Below are positions 32,809 to 43,239 of a stretch of DNA of 64,000 bases, piece by piece. The translations under genes and the position numbers were made by a program. Numbering within the stretch: position 1 is the first letter of the stretch; every line of letters starts with the position of its first letter. Where the stretch lies: positions 930,001 to 994,000 of the forward strand of contig CAJVGD010000042.1 of NCBI GenBank assembly GCA_910890315.1. The letters run 5' to 3'. Source of the stretch: Serendipita indica DSM 11827 (Eukaryota; Basidiomycota; Agaricomycetes; Sebacinales; Serendipitaceae). The notes under the pieces are model-generated. The model worked only from the letters and a program-made list of their open reading frames with translations, searched no databases and was not told the DNA's origin.

Positions 32809-35452
32809 TCACGCTATTTCTGACCCGGTGGTATCCCGCGCAACCTGTTGCATATGGCCGCAGCACAGTCGCAGTTCCTTTGGAAGCAAGGCTGTAACGA
32901 ATAAGATGGCAACGGCTCGAATCAAGAATTCTAGGCTTTGATTGGTGTCTCGACTGTAGAAGCCCTCGAGTAGACCAAACAAGATTCGAGGTCCTCGGTC
33001 GATCACTTACGGAACGTACGTGGCAACTCTCATAGAGTTTCCAAGGAATCAACCAGGTTTGGTAACGTTCGTAGCAGTCAGGGAGGCCCAGGCATGGCGT
33101 GTCCAAGCACAGCTGCATCACATGTACTTATCCTTCAGCCACTATAACTCCTTCTTCTCTGTTTCAGGATGCCCTAGTTATCAGAGTCCTGCAATGGCAG
33201 TATTGGACAGAACCATCGTGGCCGACGCGACAAATGACAGCTGAACGTCTCATTTCCGCCACTAGAACGAGTGTCAGCACTTATTCTCCTGATAACTACA
33301 GCGAGCGGTACAAGCCGGAATGAAATCAAGGGCGGTTGTCATCGACGATTGCCTTCTCAAGCTAAAGTGTAGCTAACCCCACCTGTAAATGAAACCGACG
33401 GTTGTCCATCTGGTCGTACTGTCTTTAGACAAACCGGTAAGATTAAAGCCGGACAAGCTCCAACCCTCGCCGATCTACGGAACCGGCATCGCTTATGGGC
33501 TCGATGTCAACAAAGCCGGGAGGCACCAACCGTGGCCCTCCCCATGTTTTGATTGACAGCTCTGATACATGGTAATTACTGTAACAATAACGACCACGGA
33601 GTTAACCCGTCCAATACATACCATCACCTCCGCCGGGCGACGACGACGTGCGCTTTTGTTAGCGGAGGTCGAAGGCGTACCACCCTCCACCGAAAAGAAG
33701 CTAGACTGTCTCGTGTAGACACTTTGAGCATATCAAGTAAGATGAGAATCGAGAACGACTGTCTGAGGCGTGGACACAGCTCGAAGATTGTAAGCGTCGG
33801 GTAATCCACAGGTTGCACATGCCCGCGTCGGATCACAAACGCACGGGCGCGCACACCTCTGAGACAGCGTAGATAGCAAATGTAAAGACGTTGGACGCCG
33901 ATGTCACTGTCGAGACTGACAACAAGGACGATAACGTCGTGTTGATATCCGTCGATTCGTTCAAGTCGACAATGGGCCACGATTCACGACCCTTCCCACA
34001 TGTACGCTTGTTCAAACTCACGTGTAGATCTTGAATGCTTCGTCGTATAGCTGCGATGAGCTGTCAGTATGAAACCGATGATCCCGAATTGATGTACTCG
34101 GGATTCTCTCTCGTACCATAATGGCGGTCAGATCCGAGGGACGAGCTGGATTGCATGGTTGTAAAACATCAATGGGGCGAAAAGGGAGGAGACCGTGGGC
34201 ATGAAGACGCACTTCGAGTTCGTATGGAAAGTTTCCGTGGTGGACCCGCCTGGTGGGGAGGGTGGTTGATCTGAATAGCTGGTTTCTCTTCTCTTCTGCT
34301 TACACAACGGTTTGACAGAGTAGGGCCATATTGTGTCCCGTGACTTACTTGCTGTACAGTGTGAGATGGTCCTCGAACCAGGAGAGCGCGGCGAGGTCAT
34401 GAAGACAATTACATTCATAGGAAGATTTCATGCCAGCACCGAGTTCTTGCTGCAGCCAGGAAGAATACCCGGGGCAATGGGCATCGCGCCACTGTTGCTC
34501 CGGTGGGGAGCGCTTCCAACGCAGTGTTCCCGTGGCTTGAGATCAATCAGATAATCTGACTAAGATCATGATAGTTTTTACACATATATTCCGTTAACTT
34601 TACGTAGTAAGGGGAAAGCATGCAATGGGGATTGCCACGATCAGGGGGTGGCAACTTCCGAGTCTCCCAAGGTTGGCTTCGTCTTCTGCTGTTCTGAGTA
34701 TATTTTCACGTGTGAATAATCTCATCCTCTCACGAACATAAGTCCTTGCAGCTCACTTATCGTATGCAACATTTGCATAGGGACTGTAGAATCCAGGGTC
34801 GGAAAGATTCAATCATGCACAATCGTAGCGAAGAATTCATACCCGCCTGTGCTGCTCGTTTCTCAGGAAACTATCACTCTGCTCTGCGGCCGAACGTCCC
34901 CCCGTCCCCGCAGCAGATATGCGTCGTCTTAGTAGCATTATAAATATGTAAATTAATACCGCACAGTATTCCAGAAAGGCTCCCGGGGAGTACCGACACG
35001 AGGGACAGCCCACGCGTAGCGCAAGCAAGGCAATCGCTTACTATGCAGGGCTGAGTAGAGGGCATGAGGCGTTGATTACAGTTATATATGTACATTATGG
35101 TATCCTTCATCATCAATTTTATGTCCGAGATGAACTCGTCGCTTGACATGAGGGTCAGTTTGATAACGACGCCTTGGCCTCGAACAACCATCTAGGTGCT
35201 CGTAGACCTCTACGATGCATGAAAGGCAGTCTAGATGGACACGAGACGCGTCACGTCGGGCCACGTACACGGACAGGCTCCTTACACCTAATGCTGGAAG
35301 CCACCAGTTCGTTCCACTATTCTGGGTTACGCGCATGACTACCTCTCCCAAGGGCCCTCGAAGACCAATAGTGGAGATGGTGCCCCATGGACAGTCAAGG
35401 TTTGGATATGTCTAAAAAGCGTGGCGCCTCGTGACCGTCCACGAGTGACCAT
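32809..35452 (-). CDS. Probable multi-exon gene of unknown function (model incomplete)
   Basis: Several minus-strand stretches read as protein once joined, though no complete model was reached. A possible start is Met 35452 (MVTRGRSRGATLFRHIQTLT), then SLSVYVARRDASRVHLDCLS, VVIKLTLMSSDEFISDIKLM and WRDAHCPGYSSWLQQELGAG then MKSSYECNCLHDLAALSWFE. After that come NQLFRSTTLPTRRVHHGNFP then YELEVRLHAHGLLPFRPIDV, LIAAIRRSIQDLHVSLNKRT, SWPIVDLNESTDINTTLSSL, and a last exon RGPRILFGLLEGFYSRDTNQ ending at 32809. At least the two central junctions (around 34100 and 34330) have matching GT-AG sites and phase. No family was recognised. It may be two genes. Confidence 0.38.
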
Positions 35453-36989
35453 AAGTTGAGATGGAGCAGAGAATGAGTAAAAAGAAAGAAAAACAAACGT
35501 GCAATCGATGATGAAAGAAAAACAGAGAACGCCACTCGCGTCCCGTATCTCGCTTAGGATGATGTGCGGGGCAAGTCGATTGAGGTCGTAGCGCTCTCGG
35601 TCTGGTCTTGCGCCATCGACATTGACGTTAGGATGGAATACGAGTATGGAATAAGTAGAGCATATCGATTACAAAGCTGAAACAGGACGAACTATCCGCT
35701 ATGTCGGTCCGAGCCATGCGTTTGTGATAGCACAAAGGTTTACGAGAGCTGACACGGAGAGATGATCCTCACCAGATTTTTAATTATGGGCTTTTTTTTT
35801 TGGACTGGATCAGTTTCCATGTTGTCCTCTTCAGTTCGCTAGAGTGCTTCGGGGGTCGATCGGAGATGTCGAAGGGAGCAGATAAGCATTATTGTAGTGG
35901 CGCAATGATCAAAGAGAATGGGTTGTGAATTACGTGCTTCTGTCGGCTACAGGACTATACTAAGTCGCTAGCGTCTATCGGGACTGCTGCGTAGGTAGGG
36001 GAGGAGAGGGGGAGGCGCACCTCCGAGACTGCGCAGCGGCCTGGCGGATAACTCGGGAGGGGATGATGGAACATACGTGATTGTGGAGTTTGCGATAAGA
36101 GGCTGCGGGAGACAGGAGGCCGAATGAAGGAGCTACAGGTGCTGTGTGTCTCTCGTGGCACATATATTCTGCTAGCGTGGGATGTAGTGGTATTGCACAG
36201 GGTTTATGAGACCACTTCTGGACCCGCCGATGTCATTTTTGTGTCAGCATATGGGACAACTGAGAGAGAGGAGAGCACGTGGGGAGGATTCAATAGGCAG
36301 TCTCTAACCATCTGGGCGAGCCCACGATTAGAATCTGATTATTCGAATTGTACGTAAGCCACGTGACAGAATGGACGGGCGCGGAACAAATCAAAAGGAA
36401 ACGGTCCTTTTTGCCCCTGTGCGGATATTCAAACTCCGATTGACGGGTGGATGCCCACGATGTCGTGTCCATCGCTCGTGGAGGACGTGCGTTGTTCGCC
36501 CTGGTGTGTTTTACGTTATGCCGTGACGTGCCGTTGATTGTCGTTTGCTCGTCCTGAGGAAGAGATGCAACGAATTCCTAGCACAACTTGGAAGATTTCA
36601 TTAGCACATGCACTACTTGATTGTTCATAACACACGATCAGGTTTCTGTACAGAAACCCCCCTCAGAGCAGCAGCATAACGTGGTCTTTATTATTTGTGT
36701 AACCCAAACAAGCATCTAACCCGTTTCGTTGGGTCCCAAAAAGGCGGCCCTACTAACCCGTCGTCCGCCCGTCCTGCACCTTGTCCTCGACCTCTTCAGC
36801 TTATTTTGCTCGCTTTCCCACTAATTCCTCGCCGATTTCTTGTCATCAGCCTTGACGAGTCCGATATACTTTGCGCCCCCTCCCGACGCCGCTTAGCAGC
36901 CGCCCCGCCGCTTAGATCTGCAATCGAAAACACTAATCCCAGCTATCAACGACACAAACAACCCGTCTAGATCCTCGACTGCAACTCCC
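35453..36989. other. Intergenic region with the promoter/5' UTR of the Zn2Cys6 gene
   Basis: 1.5 kb between divergent genes. A short frame at 36124..36357 (plus) has no support. From about 36690 onward the sequence is pyrimidine-rich, as in fungal 5' leaders. No other feature is seen. Confidence 0.4.
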
Positions 36990-39341
36990 ATGGACGCGTC
37001 TTCGCTCGCTCCGTGAGTCTCTGCGTTTTGCTTATTCCGCGCCTGCGACGAAATGGCTAGCTCCTCGTATTTCCGTCATCATCATCCCCAGTGAGATGAA
37101 CGCGACAAGAACCCAAAACCAGGGCAAACCAATCGACGCATGGAGCTGCCACAGGCTACACACTCCTGGACGCGGTTGCTGCCTTGCCTCGTTTTGCTGC
37201 CAACCCTCCGCGTGCTTCCTGTCCAATTTCTCTTTTTCCACCTCTTTTTTTTTCATGTGGAGATCCCAGAGCCACTGACCCTTTTCGCCCACTTTTTTAT
37301 TTTATTTTATTATTATTTTCCGCTTTATTTTTCACAACCTTCGTAACTCTAACCTTTGACTTGCTATTACAGGCCCCAGTTATTGGACTATTTAGACCCA
37401 GCACTCAAGTCGCTCGACGAGCATCACCTCTCCTCCGCGTCAAACTCGCCCTCGAGGCCTATGTCCCCCGTGCACAGCGCGGCTTCAACTCCTCCATTGG
37501 CAAACCAGACATCCGCAATGACCTCGTACGCGACCCCCTATTCGCTCTCAAACTCGGGCTACGCTGCCCAAGCTGCCCCCTTTCCCCGACGCGCAGAGCA
37601 TTCGTTCCCGCAGTATCAAATGCATAATCAGGCCCAGATGCATAACCCCTATGTATATGGTAGCCCACAACATCCGCAACCACCCCCGCCACCAGCTGCC
37701 CAGCGATCCCGCGGTCCACCCCTCCCGACTGCGTCGATTGTCCACCCTATCCAGACCGACCTCTCCTCGACATCTGGTCCCGATACACCGCTCTCTGGTG
37801 CTGCCGGTGCCGCTCGCAAGAGGCCAAAGTACACCAGGTCTAAAAAGGGATGCCTCACTTGTCGATCCAAAAAGATCAAGTGCGACGAGCGCAAGCCCAT
37901 CTGTACTCGCTGTGAACACGGCCATCGAGAGGTGAGAATATTTTGGGTCCATCCCACCGTAATCCCCCGTTCCTCTTGCTGACCTGCTTTTCCCAGTGCA
38001 CATGGCCCGAGGCAGTCCTCCCACGTCGCCCCAAAGGGGCAGTCAGAGGTGTAGGGAACGAAGACGACGAAAACGAAGAAGACGACGACCAGCGCAGAAT
38101 GTCCATCCCCGGGTCCGCCGTGTCGACTGGATTCCCTCCTTCGTCTACCACTTCGTCCCATTTCCCCGGTCTGGGTTCCAGCTCACCCTTTGAGCCTGCC
38201 CCGGGACGCCGAGACGTCTTCGATTCAGACGTCTATCCGGTGGGATCCCAGTTTTCGTAAGTGGCCTGCCTTTCCCTCCATCCCTGGTTTGGTTTCTTAT
38301 TGACCCTCGAGTAGAATGCCCGCCATCCCTGCCACCGCGCGTTCATTCTATCCCCGAGCGCCAGCAGGCGAGTTTTATCCTCTCCCGACGCTCAATGGTC
38401 AACCTATGGAGGATTACGAGTTTCCACCGCGGCAGGCTTTCCCAACTGGTTCGGCACCTGCACGCAGTGGCTATCCAAACAACGGGTCGCTCTTCCCCGC
38501 CGGTCCCAACGTGTCTTCGTACAATAACGACCTTCGACGTGCGAGTTGGGACTCGAGTGCACCGACAGATGGCCGAAGACCGAGCTGGGATGCGCACGCC
38601 TCATCAGTCTCTTCTCCCGCCAGTTCATCCCTCGGCCTAGCCAGAGGTGGCGCAGGAAGTGGCAGTGGCCATGGTAGCGTGGCTGCAGGAAGCAGCTCTG
38701 GAAATACCGCATCAGGCGGTGGCGCCGTTGTCGTCGGTGGCCCAGGTGCAGGCGGAGCAGCTCCAGGCGGGTTGATGCTCCTTCACTCACCCGACCCACT
38801 CTCCCCATTCTTCCGATCGGTACAAGAACGTAATTTGGTGGGCAACCTTTCTTCTTTTGCTCCCCCTGCCATCCCTAGCCTTCCGCTCTCCCTGTCACCT
38901 CCTTCCTATTCGTCCTTTTCTCCCTCGTCCTCGTCCGTTGCTCCCTCTCTCTCCTACTCGACCTCGGATGCTGTTGCCGCCACCTTGCAAGGAGAGCATC
39001 TCGCCTCGTCGCCCGTCCTCAGCAGTGCATCGAGCGCAGACTTTGGCATGACCGAAACAGGGATCCCATACCGCAAGAGCTCCTTTCCTCATTTGTTCTC
39101 GCCATTAACCATGGATATGGCTCCTGTGGCCCCCGTTTCTGTTCAAGGTGTCGATCTCCATGCTCCCTCTGTCGACCTGCTTGCACTCGCAACGACGACA
39201 CCCACTGCAGCAGAAGGAGGCGCAGGCGTTGCTGAATGGCTCACTGCGCCCAGCGCCCCCACCAAGGGCGTACTCGACTTGTACAGACCTTTGCCCCTAC
39301 TCGACCAGGACGAGTATGTGTCATGGAACGCATGTGCATAA
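36990..39341 (+). CDS. Zn2Cys6 transcription factor, DNA-binding half
   Basis: Exon 1 is 36990..37012 (MDASSLAP). A 360-nt intron, long for this window, is followed by exon 2 from 37373 (PQLLDYLDPALKSLDEHHLS). After Ser/Pro/Gln-rich sequence comes the Gal4-type cluster CLTCRSKKIKCDERKPICTR then CEHGHRE. The sixth Cys is supplied only by the next exon (TGC after a CAG acceptor near 37998). The cluster follows a basic stretch (ARKRPKYTRSKKG). Later exons are disordered, with an acidic run (DDENEEDDD), Gly/Ser-rich and Ser/Pro-rich blocks. The frame ends at 39341 after YVSWNACA, but a good GTATGT donor lies at 39314, inside the last codons. The protein may therefore continue into the regulatory-domain gene downstream. 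Confidence 0.82.
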
Positions 39342-40888
39342 AACGACCCGTCCTCTCATCTCTGCCGTGGACATGCAAAGAAGATGCTCGAATCTTGCAT
39401 TTTTATTTTTATAGTGTGAAAAAGGCAACTCGCTATTCACCCTCCGTCTACACTCCGCATGCTGCTGTCACGCACGCAGCCCCTCTCATTGTCACGATTC
39501 TACAATACGAAAATACACCTATCCTCATCCACGATATTCGATAATCTTATTACTCGCGACCATCACCCCCCTCCAAACCAATGGCTGGACAATTGCCATT
39601 CACAAAGTCCCTCAAGTACAATACACGACCTTAATTCGACTTTTGACATCGCTTGGACAACGTCTGTAGGGGCCAGACGTTGTCGGGCACTTTTCACAAG
39701 TCCCATCGAAAGATGGAAAACGCTTGTGGCATCCGCAGACCCACGGCTTGCGGCGACACGGTGGACAGGACAAGAGCTCCCAATGTCCACTGGTGGACAT
39801 TGTGTATCCCTTGTGTCGGACTTTATGTGACGGGAGAGTAGAAGCGGAGAAAAGTGTGACAGGGGTCTATCCTTTCCTCCATCCTTTTCCCCCATTTCAT
39901 CTACATTCACTCTACTCGATCATGTTCATTCTTGTTCTGCGTTTCTAGAGACTTTGACTCATCAAATTTCTTTTTTTTTTTTTCACATGTTACTCTTACT
40001 ACCCGCGCCGTTGCGCTGGCGGTCTTCAAACTGTTTGGGACTATGACAAACGGGACAAATCTCGTACATAATACGGTCTGTGCTCCTTTGTTGCGCATCT
40101 TCTGGCCTTCGTACTTTATGGTGGCTGGCGGGTCCGCCGATAATTGACACTTCGGCGTCCACGGATTGTTCTGCGTCACTGACCGCATGGACCGTGCGGA
40201 CCATTGGTGCATCTGTTGTATCATGCGGGTGATCACCGTTTGACCTCTTGATTTTGCGGCAAATTCCTGCGTTAATGGAAACTTGAATTTGGACCCACTT
40301 TTCTGGTGCGTATACATGTGCTCTGGTGGGCTGTGGCTGGTGCGACTCGGTCGGCATCGATTTCAACCGGTCTCTTTACATTTTTTTTTCGAATGGCTGT
40401 TCCCAAAACCACGTTTTATTGCATTGCTTTGACTTATGCTTTTTCACACGGGTGCGTCCCTCTGTCTTCGTGTACTGACCCTGTGTTTTTGGGACTCCCG
40501 CCGTCCTCCCGCGACACTCTCGGACTCGCGCTGGGCATGCCCACGCATCCGGGGTTTATCACGGGGATTTTATGTCGTGTGGGCTCTATTGCTCGACGAC
40601 AATACCGGTTATGTGTCTGCTGTGTCTACAACTTTTTGTCGTTTATCACTCACAACTCTCCCGGTGAGTAATTGTGTTTGCACCCAGTTACGACATGTAT
40701 AGTGATACAAACTTGTTTCGATAGCTCTGTGGCACTTGACAACACCTCACACGTCCCCTTGAACGACGACTTGGCTCCACGAATCTCGGTGCAACCACCA
40801 ACTTATTCCGTTAATTAATATTACGTCTTCGTCGTCGTCACCTTCGGGTTCCTAACTATAACCCCCATGGCCGTTCCGTACGGCTCCG
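39342..40888. other. Region between the two transcription-factor halves
   Basis: 1.5 kb of mixed coding character. On the plus strand, 40436..40670 (GFYVVWALLLDDNTGYVSAV, or the overlapping frame TLGLALGMPTHPGFITGILC) and 40739..40818 (SVALDNTSHVPLNDDLAPRI) look like exons, with a GTGAGT donor at about 40671 and AG acceptors near 40720 and 40735. A poly-T run lies at about 39970. On the minus strand there is a cysteine-rich 62-codon frame at 39612..39800 and a CPVCHSP-containing frame at 39983..40366. Confidence 0.35.
39612..39800 (-). CDS. Doubtful cysteine-rich small ORF
   Basis: 62 codons from a true ATG (MSTSGHWELLSCPPCRRKPW, then VCGCHKRFPSFDGTCEKCPT). It contains 10 cysteines, several as Cys-x2-Cys or Cys-x-Cys pairs, like a zinc ribbon. 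No signal peptide. It could be a real small gene, or one exon of a gene with the upstream minus-strand frame that reads MYEICPVCHSPKQFEDRQRN, but the phases I tried did not join the two. It could also be chance. Confidence 0.22.
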   Translation of the reverse strand: MSTSGHWELLSCPPCRRKPWVCGCHKRFPSFDGTCEKCPTTSGPYRRCPSDVKSRIKVVYCT

Positions 40889-42947
40889 TTGATGGAATGT
40901 CCCCTGTCTCTCATTGGCACTATACCCAAACGTAATGGTAACCAGATCAAGCACTACTGTCATAGCTCTGCGAACATTATCATGGCCCTTCCACCCACGC
41001 CAAACCCTATTCTCGCGGTGACACTGCCCATCGTCCTCGACAAGCCGCCGGGAACGCATGCCCCAACAGAGGCACTACGATTGGCTCTCCTAGGAGTCGG
41101 AGCCGTACACATGGCCTACCTGAGCTCGCGTAGGCGAGTGTGCGTAGGAGTCGGTGCCGTAGGACCCACGGATGTCGTTTCTCCCATGGGAGTTAGTGCC
41201 GACCTGGTCGGCGGCGAGTCGGACGCAGCTAGGATGATGGGTTTAAGCTCCATGTTACGGCTTGGTGCGACAAGATGTCTCGCTGTCGCATGTCGAAACC
41301 CCGAAGAGACGAGAAGTGATGCAGCCCTCGGAGCCACAATGGCTGTCACACTCATCGACGTGAGTTTCAACGCGATCTATCCGGGTGTTTGGAAAAACTT
41401 AATTGCCTTTACAGATCTTTTCTGGTGGTCATCAATGGACGAGGAACATTAATCTTGCCAAGACGCTCATTGCGCTGCGAGGAGGACCGGCTACGATTCT
41501 CAACACCAACCTCCCCAAGCAAGCACGCTTTGGCGGTGGCGTCACAGTGTCGCCTGCTCGGTTCTGGCTCGAAATGTTGGCGGTCTACGAGACATTTGGT
41601 GAGTAGCCGAGAATGCGTCCCTGGCCTGACGATCTCACTCCTCGCACAGGCTCTCTTACTTCCGGAGAAGAGCCGACACTTCTTGCTCCTGGGAACACAG
41701 ACTGGTGGTATGTGCCATCTGCGACGTTTCGATGGGCTGCGGCTCTGACAAATTGTCTCCAGGTTCGACGCTGCGGATCAGAGCTATCACGCAAATTCAA
41801 TTGAGAAAGTCTTTGGTATGGCCAGATCCATGGTCACACTCATTGCAAAAGTAGGTGCCCTTTGTCACTGGTTCGCACTCCAATCCAATGCCCTCTTCTC
41901 TAGGTCAGCGCCTTTTTATGCAGAACGATTCGGGAACGGGCATTCATCACCGAGAATGAGCCTATCGAGGGTGCCTCCATCGTCCAAATCCCAGACGCCC
42001 CACCAGAAATGGAAATAGCTGCATCACCAGAGGAGGTCGTTGGTGCGACGGCCGCAACGGCAGAGGGCGAGATAATGCTACCCGATTTTGACTTTGAAAA
42101 GTTTCTCAACGATTTTGGTGCTACTCCCAGCGGGTTTGGGGAGGGCTTCATCACGGGCCCTATCCCACCTTCAGAAAGTGGAGGACCTGCTGCTGCCGCG
42201 CTGACTCCGAGATTCGATGATGGGATGAGTATGCCAACACCGGCACTCCCCGCATTGGGCATCACGATGGATTCGCTTCCGTCATCTGGAGCAGGAGAAG
42301 CGTTCACCTTTGAGGCTCCAGCAACTGAACCGGGCGAACAAGAAGGAAATCCTGCGCTGGACCAGGCCAGAATGTCCAGTCTTCGTGCATTCTTCAAGGA
42401 TGCAAAGGCCCTCTATGCGGAAATTGAAAGCTGGGAGGATCCAATCGGCCATGAAAACCGGGAAGCTCGTGTCCTCGTCGGTAACAAGACGCACAAGCTA
42501 GCATTAATGGTATGGCATCTTCTATTATCGTTGGCCTTCATGTCTGACTCGCACTAGATTATCATGCTGCGCGACGTCTTTCACGTTTCGAGGATGGACC
42601 CTCGTGTACAAGCATTTGCTGCCTCTATCCTCGATTTATGCCTGGAGAGTTCGCAACAGAACATGGGCGTCGAGTGAGTATTGTCAATTTTTTTTACTCT
42701 GCTGCTGCTCACGCTTGTCAATAGTTTGACATGGCCGGTCATCATCGCTGGATGTCAAGTCGTCACCGCCAATGCTCGCATACAAGTTGCACAAGCATTC
42801 GACTCGTTTCGCAAGCAGTGCTGCTTTGAGATTGAATCAAGTGAACGCATCGTCGCCGAAGTGTGGAGAAGAGTGGACAACAACGAACCAAGGGACGACT
42901 GGCGTGCCGTCGTCGAAGATGAAAACCTGCGAATCCTGGTCCTATGA
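40889..42947 (+). CDS. Fungal-specific transcription factor regulatory domain (Fungal_trans_2 type)
   Basis: Spliced reading: HYCHSSANIIMALPPTPNPI, LRLALLGVGAVHMAYLSSRR, MLRLGATRCLAVACRNPEET, IFSGGHQWTRNINLAKTLIA then LRGGPATIL, SPARFWLEMLAVYETFG, FDAADQSYHANSIEKVFGM, MLPDFDFEKFLNDFGATPSG, and near the end LTWPVIIAGCQVVTANARIQ, with the stop at 42945. This order (AHYCxxS...MAL, GGP...W, then W-P-x-x-I-A-G) is that of the C-terminal regulatory domain of Zn2Cys6 factors. It has no DNA-binding cluster of its own and lies directly behind a Zn2Cys6 half on the same strand, so the two are probably one gene. About seven short introns. If separate, the start is 40889 or 40983. Confidence 0.75.
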
Positions 42948-43239
42948 CTCTTTCAATACTGTTTCATTCGGAATTTTTCTCATTTTCTGGCGCTTGTCAA
43001 CTCACAACCGCCCCTGTATACCAATGGCCTTTGCTGTGTCTCCAAGCTACCCCTGTATTATTTCTGGACCTCAAATCTCAGTAGCTTTACCTCTGTGATT
43101 GGGCGTGTACACTGTTTCCATTAAACGTAAGGAATAACGATACAATGGCTGCGTAAGTAACCAGTACAAGACGAGATTTCCAAAAGTCATGACGTCGTCG
43201 TAATGAAGAGAAGGGAGAATAGGGACGTTGTCGTAACGA

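Noticed and set aside
37548-38161. Minus-strand Gly/Arg-rich frames
   Set aside because: Antisense to the Zn2Cys6 gene exons; low-complexity composition explains the open frame.
39965-39985. Poly-T run as the tail of a retroposed copy
   Set aside because: No adjacent gene fragment or target-site duplication was seen; a simple homopolymer is sufficient.
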